A DNA stretch of 13,477 nucleotides from CAG-488 sp963625295 (GTDB lineage Bacteria > Bacillota > Clostridia > Oscillospirales > Acutalibacteraceae): positions 1 to 13,477 of the forward strand of contig CAVFTC010000054.1 in the NCBI GenBank assembly GCA_963625295.1, written 5' to 3'. Numbering within the stretch: the first letter of the stretch is position 1; each line of letters starts with the position of its first letter. A model generated the notes under the pieces. The model was not told the origin of the DNA. It saw only the letters and a program-made list of their open reading frames with translations, and made no database searches. A program made the translations under genes and the position numbers. Positions 6,841 through 13,425 of the stretch are shown one piece after another.

Positions 6841-7359
6841 TTAAATTTTTGCGATTTTCTCCAATGAAGGCATAACCGCCTTGAGAATCGTTCCGGTAAG
6901 AAATCCGGTCACGATTGCAAATATTAACAGTAGCGGTCCGTAGCCGACGACGAGCGAAGCCGTACCCGAAATGATACACGCCGCCGCAAGCTGACCGATA
7001 TTGTGACAAACGGCACAGATTATTCCGATGCCGATATATCCTAATTTATTCCTTGAAAATCTAAAAAGCAGACACGCCGCCGCAGTGCTGAGAATTCCGC
7101 CCGAAAGGCTCATCAGCATTGCCGTCGCTCCTCTTGTGACGCCGGCAAAAAGTCCTTTAACGACCGTGATAAAAAAAGCATATCCGACCCCTGCGCAGCT
7201 CGCCATAAACATTGTTACAATGTTGGAAAGTCCCGGCTTCGCACCGGGAGGAAATCCCGGATAAGCCGGAATAAGCGTTTCGAGGTAGGAAAGCGCAAGC
7301 GCAAGCGCACACATCATGCCCGTCACGGCTATTTTTCTTGTCAGATTTTTTTCTTTCAT
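6841..7359 (-). CDS. Gx / Hpre_diP_synt_I family membrane protein
   Basis: This 172-aa, very hydrophobic protein has about five membrane segments. The signatures YPGFPPGAKPGLSNIVTMF (33-51) and VKGLFAGVTRGATAMLMSLSGG (67-88) place it in the family annotated as Gx transporter or heptaprenyl diphosphate synthase component I (PF07456). The older enzyme name is misleading, since nothing here looks like a prenyl synthase. The fold resembles small transporter-type (ECF S-component-like) proteins. It is translationally linked to the NusG-like gene (1-nt gap) and sits between apbE and rnfC. A role in moving flavin or a quinone precursor to the extracytoplasmic flavinylation machinery is plausible but unproven. 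Confidence 0.9.
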   Translation of the reverse strand: MKEKNLTRKIAVTGMMCALALALSYLETLIPAYPGFPPGAKPGLSNIVTMFMASCAGVGYAFFITVVKGLFAGVTRGATAMLMSLSGGILSTAAACLLFRFSRNKLGYIGIGIICAVCHNIGQLAAACIISGTASLVVGYGPLLLIFAIVTGFLTGTILKAVMPSLEKIAKI

Positions 7360-7360
7360 A

Positions 7361-7732
7361 TCAATATGTCATTATGTCTGTTTTATTTTTGTTCGACTTG
7401 ACCGAGATAACAACCCTTGCCGGCAGACACGCCGCCGTTTCGCCGCCCGAGGTCAGCTTTCCGCTTTTAACGCAGAGCTTGTCCTTACATTCGGCATGTG
7501 AAAAATATATCTCGCCCTTGTTGACGGTTATTTCGACCCTCGGCTCGGTATCGGGCGTTACGGTATATTCACTCTCGACCTCGGAAAGCTCGATCGTTTC
7601 CTCAAGTCTGCCGTCAACATATATTTCTGCGGTCAGCCTGTCCGAACCGAGAAATCTCGGAATCGATATCATCGCTGCCGCAAGCAGCACGGCAAGTATT
7701 ATAATTAAATCCATCCGTTTGAATAGCTTCAT
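7361..7732 (-). CDS. NusG domain II-like secreted/anchored protein
   Basis: This 123-aa protein has an N-terminal transmembrane anchor (about residues 8-24) followed by a small extracytoplasmic β domain of the NusG_II type (PF07009). Three conserved Cys lie in SHAECKDKLCVKSGKLTSGG...ACLP (C82, C87, C102). Despite the family name there is no NGN or KOW transcription-factor part. The start overlaps the apbE stop as ATGA, so it is translated with apbE. Proteins of this family are often found beside ApbE and Gx genes in Firmicutes. The exact function is unknown; the Cys pattern suggests redox or metal/cofactor contact outside the membrane. Confidence 0.9.
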   Translation of the reverse strand: MKLFKRMDLIIILAVLLAAAMISIPRFLGSDRLTAEIYVDGRLEETIELSEVESEYTVTPDTEPRVEITVNKGEIYFSHAECKDKLCVKSGKLTSGGETAACLPARVVISVKSNKNKTDIMTY

Positions 7733-8760
7733 TTGTCAAGAGTGTAGCTGTCGTCCGTCACCGTGAATTTTCCCGAAAGACCGTCGGTGACCTTGACCGC
7801 ATTGTTGTTGAATATAAACACCGCTTCGGCATCGTATTTTTCGAGGATCTCAATGCTTTTGCGATAGCCGACTATATAGCACACCGTCGAAAGCGCATCG
7901 CTGATTATTCCGGATTCGCAAACCACGGTAACGCTTTTGAATTCGCTCGTCGCCGGATATCCGGTCGTTGCGTTGAGGATATGGTGATAACGCTTGCCAT
8001 CCTGCTCAAAATATTTTTCGTAATCGCCGGAGGTTGAAACGCAGGTGTCCTTGAGCTTCAATGTACCCATCGATTGTTTATCGTTATCCGGATTGACAAT
8101 GCCGACTGAAAAGGTTCTGCTGCCGTAGATAAGCAGACTGCCTCCGATCGAAACGACAGCCGATTTTGTTCTGCCCTTGTCGAGAAGCTCCTTTATCTTG
8201 TCGCAGGTAAAGCCCTTGCCGACTGCGCCGAGGTCAAGCGACTGACCTTTTTTTATCTGAACAGCATTGCCGGAAACGGAAACATTTTTATAGCCGACAT
8301 CGGCGAGTGCGGTTTTGATCTCGCTCTCTAAGGGAAGCCGCTGGTTATCGCCGCCGAAGTCCCAGAGCTTTGTAACATTGCCGACGGTTATGTCAAAAAC
8401 GCCGTCGCAATCGCCGGAAATATCAATGCACTGACCGATAATTTCAACCGTATCTGGTGAAACCGAAACCGGAGATCCTGCGCCCTCATTGATTCTGTAA
8501 ATATCGGAGCCTTCCTTTCTCCAGCTGAGAACGGAGCTTTCGAGTCCGTTTATCTCCGTCTCTATCCTGTCAAGGTCATTTTCTGCGCCGAAGCCGAAAA
8601 GCTTGACGGTTATGACAGTACCCATGGCAACGCTCGTCCTTTCGCAGGAGCTTCTGCCGCTTATGAAGTCATAGGAAACAATACCGAAAACAATAGCGGC
8701 ACAAAGTATGATCGCAACGAGCGATTTTTTGTTAAGCTTCTTTTTTGTACCGTTTTCCAT
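7729..8760 (-). CDS. apbE: FAD:protein FMN transferase ApbE
   Basis: This 343-aa membrane-anchored enzyme transfers FMN from FAD to Thr/Ser side chains of secreted or membrane proteins and needs Mg2+. A signal anchor (about 13-32) precedes the catalytic domain. Hallmarks are AMGTVITV (45-52), FDITVGNVTKLWDFG (122-136), DLGAVGKGFTCDKI (176-189), VVSIGGSLLIYG (202-213), TSGDYEKYF (243-251), HHILNATTGYP (259-269) and the Mg-binding-type SDALSTV (287-293). I start at 8760, since AAAGGTGG lies 5 nt upstream; two of the alternative upstream ATGs (8832, 8793) fall in or before the promoter, and a third (8778) lacks this spacing. Being first in the rnf operon, its clear substrates are RnfG and RnfD. 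The usual DPxTGYP is NATTGYP here. Confidence 0.96.
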   Translation of the reverse strand: MENGTKKKLNKKSLVAIILCAAIVFGIVSYDFISGRSSCERTSVAMGTVITVKLFGFGAENDLDRIETEINGLESSVLSWRKEGSDIYRINEGAGSPVSVSPDTVEIIGQCIDISGDCDGVFDITVGNVTKLWDFGGDNQRLPLESEIKTALADVGYKNVSVSGNAVQIKKGQSLDLGAVGKGFTCDKIKELLDKGRTKSAVVSIGGSLLIYGSRTFSVGIVNPDNDKQSMGTLKLKDTCVSTSGDYEKYFEQDGKRYHHILNATTGYPATSEFKSVTVVCESGIISDALSTVCYIVGYRKSIEILEKYDAEAVFIFNNNAVKVTDGLSGKFTVTDDSYTLDK

Positions 8761-8791
8761 ACGCTCCACCTTTACCATTGTATACCGATAC

Positions 8792-8820
8792 ATTATACTA
8801 TGAAAAAACGGCAAATTCAA
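8792..8820 (-). promoter_or_regulatory. promoter of the apbE-rnf operon
   Basis: The minus strand has TTGAAT (8815-8820), a 17-nt spacer and a perfect TATAAT (8792-8797). Transcription would start near 8785, leaving a 5' leader of only about 25 nt. There is no room for a riboswitch such as the FMN element. The promoter also shows that apbE translation must start at or below 8778, supporting the 8760 start. Confidence 0.85.
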
Positions 8821-8873
8821 TAGAAACGGCACAAATTAAAAATTTAACAATTTACCGTTTTTGTAATCAAGCA

Positions 8874-8901
8874 ACGCCTGCGGGCATCTGTCCGCAGGCG
8901 T
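8874..8901. terminator. 10-bp hairpin, possible terminator of the Cys-rich miniprotein gene
   Basis: ACGCCTGCGG (8874-8883) and CCGCAGGCGT (8892-8901) form a perfect GC-rich stem with an 8-nt loop. It lies 16 nt past the stop of the minus-strand miniprotein gene and before the apbE promoter. No strict T-run follows on that strand, so termination is likely but not certain. Confidence 0.5.
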
Positions 8902-8916
8902 CCTTCTCAGTTAATG

Positions 8917-9039
8917 TCAGCAACCACAGCCGTTGTTGTTGAGGAACGATGTACCGTTGTTGTTTCCGCAGCCGCAACCGCACTCTGAGAATAAGAGGAT
9001 GATTATGAGAATAAGGATCCAGTTATTGCAGCAACCCAT
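8917..9039 (-). CDS. 40-aa Cys-rich membrane miniprotein (YjcZ / chorion-HCB-like)
   Basis: The layout is MGCCNNW, one hydrophobic helix (residues 7-18, ILILIIILLFSE), then a CGCGCG cluster, an Asn/Gly-rich stretch (26-37) and a final GCGC: eight Cys in 40 residues. The ATG at 9039 has an almost ideal SD, AAAGGAGGT (9047-9055), 7 nt upstream, which supports real translation of this short frame. It resembles the tiny Gly/Cys/Asn-rich membrane proteins of Firmicutes annotated as YjcZ family sporulation proteins or high-cysteine chorion-like proteins; that link is from memory. A candidate sporulation-type promoter lies just upstream. Function is unknown; a spore-layer or membrane role is inference. 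It has its own transcript, separate from the apbE operon. Confidence 0.8.
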   Translation of the reverse strand: MGCCNNWILILIIILLFSECGCGCGNNNGTSFLNNNGCGC

Positions 9040-9069
9040 GCTTCCGACCTCCTTTCGTCTTACACTAAC

Positions 9070-9095
9070 ATTGTATGAAAAAAGGCATGATTGGT
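9070..9095 (-). promoter_or_regulatory. candidate sigma-K/sigma-E type promoter for the miniprotein
   Basis: On the minus strand CATACAAT (9070-9077) matches the mother-cell sporulation -10 pattern (CATACAnT for sigma-E; CATAnnnTA for sigma-K, with one mismatch here). AC (9094-9095) lies 16 nt upstream, the spacing used by sigma-K. A housekeeping reading (TTGTCA with TACAAT) needs a 19-nt spacer and is poorer. Transcription would start near 9062, about 23 nt before the ATG. Confidence 0.45.
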
Positions 9096-9164
9096 GACAA
9101 AGAAAAGCGATTGATTTTTTGTAGAAAATACACATTAAATTACGCAAACAAAGGATAATCGGTG

Positions 9165-9193
9165 TTGACTTTTACAGGGAAATAGAGTACAAT
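9165..9193 (+). promoter_or_regulatory. glpK promoter
   Basis: TTGACT (9165-9170), a 17-nt spacer and TACAAT (9188-9193) form a good housekeeping promoter. Transcription would start near 9200, giving a leader of about 43 nt. An inverted repeat AAGCAA (9200-9205) / TTGCTT (9222-9227) spans the start region and could be an operator, though it is short. Confidence 0.8.
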
Positions 9194-9242
9194 AATTTCA
9201 AGCAATACCATATAAATTGCCTTGCTTAGGGAGGAAAATTTT

Positions 9243-10754
9243 ATGTATGTTTTAGCACTTGACCAGGGAACAACAAGTTCCCGTGCAATAGTATTTGACA
9301 AGCGCGGACGCATTGTTTCCAAGGCACAGAATGAGTTTGACCAGATCTACCCGAAATCCGGCTGGGTCGAGCATGACCCGATGGATATTCTCTACAGTCA
9401 GATGCATTCCATCTCAACCGTTATCAACTCGGGCGATTTTGATGTTAAAAAAATCGCCGGCATAGGCATAACCAATCAGCGTGAAACCACTATTATATGG
9501 GACAAGCAGACCGGTAAGCCGATATACAACGCTATAGTGTGGCAGTGCCGCCGCACCGCCGAGCTGTGCGAACGGCTCAAGGAGGAAGGTCTCGGCGACT
9601 ATATCCGTGAGCATACGGGTCTTCTTATCGACGCATACTTTTCCGGCACAAAAATCAAATGGATACTCGACAATGTTGAAGGAGCAAGAGAAAGAGCCGA
9701 AAACGGCGAGCTTCTTTTCGGCACGGTCGAAACATGGCTTATATGGAATCTGACGGGCGGCAAGGTTCATGTTACGGATTATTCCAACGCTTCAAGAACC
9801 ATGCTTTTCGATGTTGACAAGCTTCAGTGGGACGAGTTTCTTTGCGAAAAGTTAGGTGTTCCGATGTGTATGCTGCCCGAGCCAGTTGAATCAAGCAAGG
9901 TTTACGGCACGGTAGCCCCCGGCATCATCGGCATTGAGGAGCTTGAGGGTGTGCCTATCTGCGGTGCAATCGGCGATCAGCCTGCGGCATTGTTCGGTCA
10001 GGCGTGCTTCAACCCCGGTCAGGCGAAGAACACCTACGGCACGGGCTGCTTCCTGCTGATGAACACGGGCGAAAAAAGAGTTCATTCCGAAAACAATCTT
10101 CTTACCGGCGTTGCATGGAGCATTAACGGCAAGACTACATATTCGATTGAGGGCAGCGCATTCAACGCAGGCTCGGTCATCAAGTGGCTCAGAGATGAGC
10201 TGCACATGGTCGATACCGCTCCCCGTGTCGATGAGCTTGCGGAAAGCGTTGAAAACGCCAACGGAATGTTCCTTGTTCCGGCATTCACCGGATTGGGTGC
10301 TCCCTACTGGGATATGTACGCAAGAGGAACTATCGTCGGTCTGACAAGAGGAGTCAACCGTGCGCACTTCTGCCGTGCGGTGCTTGAGTCGATCTGCTTC
10401 CAGATGACCGACCTTCTCAGAGCCATGACGAAGGATTCAAATATAATTCTCTCCGAGCTTCGTGTTGACGGCGGCGCAAGCGTCAGCAACATCATGATGC
10501 AGATTCAAGCAGATCTCATCAGAACCGTTGTAAACAGACCGAAAACGGTTGAAACGACCGCTCTCGGTGCGGCATATCTCGCCGGTCTTTGCGTCGGAAT
10601 GTGGAAAACTCCGGAGGAGATCGAAAAGAACCGTGAGGTTGAAAAGGTATTCATTCCGAAGATGGATAAAAAGGTCAGAGACAAGCTCTGCGAGGATTGG
10701 AAGCGTGCCGTTGAGCGTTCGCTCAAATGGGCGCAGGATGACGATTTTGATTGA
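9243..10754 (+). CDS. glpK: glycerol kinase
   Basis: This 503-aa FGGY-family kinase makes sn-glycerol 3-phosphate from glycerol and ATP in the cytoplasm; the length equals that of known GlpK. Visible are LALDQGTTSSRA (4-15), ITNQRET (76-82), the glycerol-contacting region around Y132, GDQPAALFGQ with catalytic D245, the YGTGCF ATP-site motif (265-270), and FGGY signature 2, DGGASVSNIMMQIQADL. The ATG at 9243 has GGGAGG 8 nt upstream; an ATG at 9222 is non-conserved. Many Firmicutes GlpKs carry a His in an HFYG-type loop just before VPI that HPr phosphorylates. Here that loop reads GIIGIEELEGVPIC with no His, so PTS activation of that kind seems absent. No glpF, glpD or regulator is adjacent. 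It appears to be transcribed alone. Confidence 0.97.
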   Translation: MYVLALDQGTTSSRAIVFDKRGRIVSKAQNEFDQIYPKSGWVEHDPMDILYSQMHSISTVINSGDFDVKKIAGIGITNQRETTIIWDKQTGKPIYNAIVWQCRRTAELCERLKEEGLGDYIREHTGLLIDAYFSGTKIKWILDNVEGARERAENGELLFGTVETWLIWNLTGGKVHVTDYSNASRTMLFDVDKLQWDEFLCEKLGVPMCMLPEPVESSKVYGTVAPGIIGIEELEGVPICGAIGDQPAALFGQACFNPGQAKNTYGTGCFLLMNTGEKRVHSENNLLTGVAWSINGKTTYSIEGSAFNAGSVIKWLRDELHMVDTAPRVDELAESVENANGMFLVPAFTGLGAPYWDMYARGTIVGLTRGVNRAHFCRAVLESICFQMTDLLRAMTKDSNIILSELRVDGGASVSNIMMQIQADLIRTVVNRPKTVETTALGAAYLAGLCVGMWKTPEEIEKNREVEKVFIPKMDKKVRDKLCEDWKRAVERSLKWAQDDDFD

Positions 10755-10862
10755 TACAGGTCAATCATGATGGTTAATTATTGACTCTTTGCGAAAAGCT
10801 TGGGATGCATTTTGTTTTGTTATCAAAATTCAGATGCTTTTGAAGATCATTCCTAAATACAT

Positions 10863-10951
10863 TGTCATTAAATTGGAGCTGTTTCAGCCTCCCCTGATTG
10901 TTAGGGGAGGCACGATGCCTAAATGACATGGCTTCAAGGGGAAACCTTGAA
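10863..10951 (+). other. structured intergenic region between glpK and the Ldh2 gene
   Basis: The 270-bp gap holds several perfect inverted repeats. GCCTCCCCT (10887-10895) pairs with AGGGGAGGC (10903-10911). Its 3' arm overlaps AGGCA-CGA-TGCCT (10908-10920), so these two hairpins exclude each other. TTCAAGG (10933-10939) pairs with CCTTGAA (10945-10951). An outer TGTCATT (10863-10869) / AATGACA (10922-10928) encloses the first two. It could terminate glpK transcription, act as a leader of the downstream operon, or be a dispersed repeat. No T-run follows the main stem. I could not identify a convincing promoter for the next gene. Confidence 0.5.
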
Positions 10952-11024
10952 TTGAACTGTGCATTATTTCCGAGTTTTAGTAAAGGAACCAATTTATTTT
11001 TTATTTAACATAGGAGGCTTTATT

Positions 11025-12134
11025 ATGGGCAAGGTTGTATGTGATTGGAAAACGCTGCATGATTTTATGGTCGATGCGTTCAAGGGCGTAGGCGTTCCGG
11101 CGGAGGACTGTGAGATCGTCGTTGATGTTATCCTTGAATCTGACAGACGAGGAATCGAATCCCACGGCTGCAACAGATTTAAGCCGATTTATATCGACAG
11201 GATCAATGCAGGTATTCAGAATCCCGTCACGAATTTTGAAATTGTTAAGGAAACTCCGACCACGGCTGTTGTTGACGGCCATGACGGTATGGGTCAGGTC
11301 ATCGGCTACAAGTCGATGGAAATGGCTATAAAAAAAGCTAAGGAATACGGCATGGGCATGGTTGCCGTCCGTAACTCCTGCCATTACGGTATCGCAGGCT
11401 ACTACGCCTCAATGGCTGCAAAAGCCGGCTGCATCGGCATCACGGGTACAAACGCCCGTCCGTCCGTTGCTCCGACCTTCGGCGTAGAGGGTATGTTCGG
11501 AACAAATCCGCTCACAGTCGGCATTCCGACCGATGAGGATTTCAATTTCGTAATCGACTGTGCAACCTCAATCACGCAGAACGGCAAAATTGAGTATTAC
11601 GCAAGAATCGACGAGCCTGTTCATCCGGGCACCGTCATTGATATCGACGGTAATCCCGTTGAGGGCGACGCAGGCGAGGCTCTTAAGAAGATCCGCAACG
11701 GCACAGCCGCTTTGACAACTCTCGGCGGTATCGGCGAGGCTCTCGGCGGATATAAGGGCTACGGCTACGCAATGGTAATCGAGCTTCTTTCGGCTGCGCT
11801 TCAGGACGGCAATTACGGCAAGGCTCTTGACGGTAAGGACGAAAACGGCAATCTTGTCCCCTACCATCTCGGACATTTCTTCATCGCCATTGATACCGAA
11901 CACTTCCTCGGCGAGGAGCAGACAAGGAAAAAGGCCGGCGAAATCATTCGCTCCGTTCGTGATTCCAAAAAAGCTCCGGGTCATGACCATATCTTCTCCG
12001 CAGGCGAGAAGGAGTGGAATGTTTGGCTTGAGAGAAAGGATTCCGGCGTGCCGATAAACGAGTCTGTTCAGGCTGAAATGAACAAGGTTCGTGACGACCT
12101 CAAGCTTAACTATGTATTCCCGTGGGAGAAATAA
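11025..12134 (+). CDS. Ldh2 family NAD(P)-dependent oxidoreductase (malate/L-lactate dehydrogenase type)
   Basis: This 369-aa protein belongs to the Ldh2/YlbC/MdhII-type dehydrogenase family (PF02615), which is unrelated to classical Rossmann LDH/MDH and oxidises 2-hydroxyacids. Hallmarks are SDRRGIESHG with H47, VVDGHDGMGQVIG (82-94), the active-site NSCHYGIAGYY with H120, MFGTNPLTVGIPT (157-169), VIDCATS (176-182), and the GGYKGYGYAM loop (241-250). The ATG at 11025 has AGGAGG about 8 nt upstream; an upstream in-frame ATG (10959) adds a non-conserved stretch. Family members use malate, lactate, sulfolactate, ureidoglycolate or other substrates, so sequence alone does not settle which. The next gene, 26 nt on, is malic enzyme, which points to malate/oxaloacetate. 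Confidence 0.93.
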   Translation: MGKVVCDWKTLHDFMVDAFKGVGVPAEDCEIVVDVILESDRRGIESHGCNRFKPIYIDRINAGIQNPVTNFEIVKETPTTAVVDGHDGMGQVIGYKSMEMAIKKAKEYGMGMVAVRNSCHYGIAGYYASMAAKAGCIGITGTNARPSVAPTFGVEGMFGTNPLTVGIPTDEDFNFVIDCATSITQNGKIEYYARIDEPVHPGTVIDIDGNPVEGDAGEALKKIRNGTAALTTLGGIGEALGGYKGYGYAMVIELLSAALQDGNYGKALDGKDENGNLVPYHLGHFFIAIDTEHFLGEEQTRKKAGEIIRSVRDSKKAPGHDHIFSAGEKEWNVWLERKDSGVPINESVQAEMNKVRDDLKLNYVFPWEK

Positions 12135-12160
12135 ACTAATATAATCGGAGGACAATTACA

Positions 12161-13330
12161 ATGGATTATGCAAAGGAATCCCTGAAGCTTCACTATGAGT
12201 GGAAGGGTAAAATAGAAGTAGTTGCAAGAGCAAAGGTGGACAACAAGGACGCTCTTTCCCTTGCATACACACCCGGCGTTGCTCAGCCCTGTCTTGAAAT
12301 TCAGAAGGATATCAACAAGAGCTATGAACTTACACGCCGTTCAAACCTCGTTGCCGTTATCACCGACGGCTCGGCTGTTCTCGGACTCGGTAATATCGGA
12401 CCTGAGGCAGGTATGCCCGTTATGGAGGGCAAATGTGTTCTTTTCAAGGAATTCGGCGGCGTTGACGCCTTCCCTCTTTGCATCAGAACGCAGGATGTTG
12501 ACGAGTTTGTAAACACCGTTGCTCTGCTTTGCGGCAGCTTCGGCGGAATCAACCTTGAGGACATCGCCGCTCCGAGGTGCTTCGAGATTGAAAGAAAGCT
12601 CAAGGAGAAGGCTGATATTCCTATCTTCCACGACGACCAGCACGGTACGGCGGTTATCTGCTCGGCAGGTATCATCAACGCCTTGAAGCTCGTCGGCAAG
12701 AAGATTGAGGACTGCACAGCCGTATTCAACGGCGCAGGTGCGGCAGGCGTTGCAATTGCGAAGCTCTTCACAAGCATGGGCATGGGCAACATCATCATGT
12801 GCGACCGTAAGGGTATAATCTGCGACGGCGACGACCTCAAGCCGGCTAAGCAGGATATCGCAAACTTCACAAACAAGAACCACCTCAGAGGCTCGCTCGC
12901 CGATGCGATGAAGGGCGCAGATATCTTTATCGGCGTTTCTGCTCCCGGCGTTGTTACCGAGGATATGATCAAGTCAATGGCAAAAGATCCGATCGTTCTC
13001 GCCATGGCTAACCCCGTTCCCGAAATCATGCCCGACCTTGCCAAGGCGGCAGGCGCAGCAGTTGTCGGAACAGGCAGAAGCGACTTCCCGAACCAAATCA
13101 ACAATGTTCTCGCATTCCCGGGAATTTTCCGCGGTGCTCTTGATGTTCGTGCCAGCGACATCAATGAGGAGATGAAGATTGCGGCAGCAAAGGCACTTGC
13201 AAGCCTTGTTTCCGACGAGGAGCTTTCCGCAGACTACATCATTCCGAAGGCATTCGATCCCCGTGTCGGCAAGACAGTTGCGGCGGCAGTTGCACAGGCA
13301 GCTCGCGATTCGGGCGTAGCAAGAATATAA
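12161..13330 (+). CDS. NAD(P)-dependent malic enzyme, short form
   Basis: This 389-aa cytoplasmic enzyme catalyses oxidative decarboxylation of malate to pyruvate and CO2 with NAD(P)H formation. It is the compact bacterial form without a phosphotransacetylase domain. Motifs include SLAYTPGVA with Y36, MEGKCVLFKEFGGVDAFPL with catalytic K91, the metal-site NLEDIAAP (E133, D134) and FHDDQHGTA, the nucleotide-binding FNGAGAAGVA (189-198) and VSAPGVVTEDM, then MANPVPEI and TGRSDFPNQINNVLAFPG. Asp215 (CDRKG) ends the second strand of the nucleotide fold, which mildly favours NAD over NADP. A GGAGG site lies 9 nt upstream. It follows the Ldh2 gene by 26 nt and is likely co-transcribed. Together they could pass malate between oxaloacetate and pyruvate. 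Confidence 0.96.
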   Translation: MDYAKESLKLHYEWKGKIEVVARAKVDNKDALSLAYTPGVAQPCLEIQKDINKSYELTRRSNLVAVITDGSAVLGLGNIGPEAGMPVMEGKCVLFKEFGGVDAFPLCIRTQDVDEFVNTVALLCGSFGGINLEDIAAPRCFEIERKLKEKADIPIFHDDQHGTAVICSAGIINALKLVGKKIEDCTAVFNGAGAAGVAIAKLFTSMGMGNIIMCDRKGIICDGDDLKPAKQDIANFTNKNHLRGSLADAMKGADIFIGVSAPGVVTEDMIKSMAKDPIVLAMANPVPEIMPDLAKAAGAAVVGTGRSDFPNQINNVLAFPGIFRGALDVRASDINEEMKIAAAKALASLVSDEELSADYIIPKAFDPRVGKTVAAAVAQAARDSGVARI

Positions 13331-13339
13331 AATCACAAT

Positions 13340-13369
13340 ATATCGGACGGGCTTCGGTCTGTCCGATAT
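13340..13369 (+). terminator. UUCG-capped terminator after malic enzyme
   Basis: ATATCGGAC (13340-13348) and GTCCGATAT (13361-13369) pair perfectly. The stem continues through G-U and G-C pairs to a C(UUCG)G tetraloop (13352-13357). It begins 10 nt after the TAA stop. The following T-run is short (TTT then AAAA), so termination may be partial. Confidence 0.7.
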
Positions 13370-13375
13370 TTAAAA

Positions 13376-13425
13376 CAATACCGCACAATTGAAGTGTGTA
13401 CCTTTATTTGTACGACATTGTCTTA
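13376..13425. repeat. short degenerate copy of the palindromic element
   Basis: The left end ATACCGCACAATT (13378-13390) followed by GAAGTGTG matches the left end of the 1574-1741 element. The right end, read as its complement, TAAGACAATGTCGTAC, matches TAAGGCAATACCGCAC at 12 of 16 positions. The unit is only ~50 bp, so it looks like an internally deleted, eroded copy. Confidence 0.55.

Noticed and set aside
8761..8791. FMN riboswitch ahead of the flavin/Rnf operon
   Set aside because: The predicted leader is only about 25 nt, too short, and no conserved riboswitch core is visible.
8761..8832. Longer N-terminus for ApbE
   Set aside because: Two of the upstream ATGs (8832, 8793) lie in or before the promoter elements and the third (8778) lacks a well-spaced SD; the SD and the signal anchor fit the ATG at 8760.
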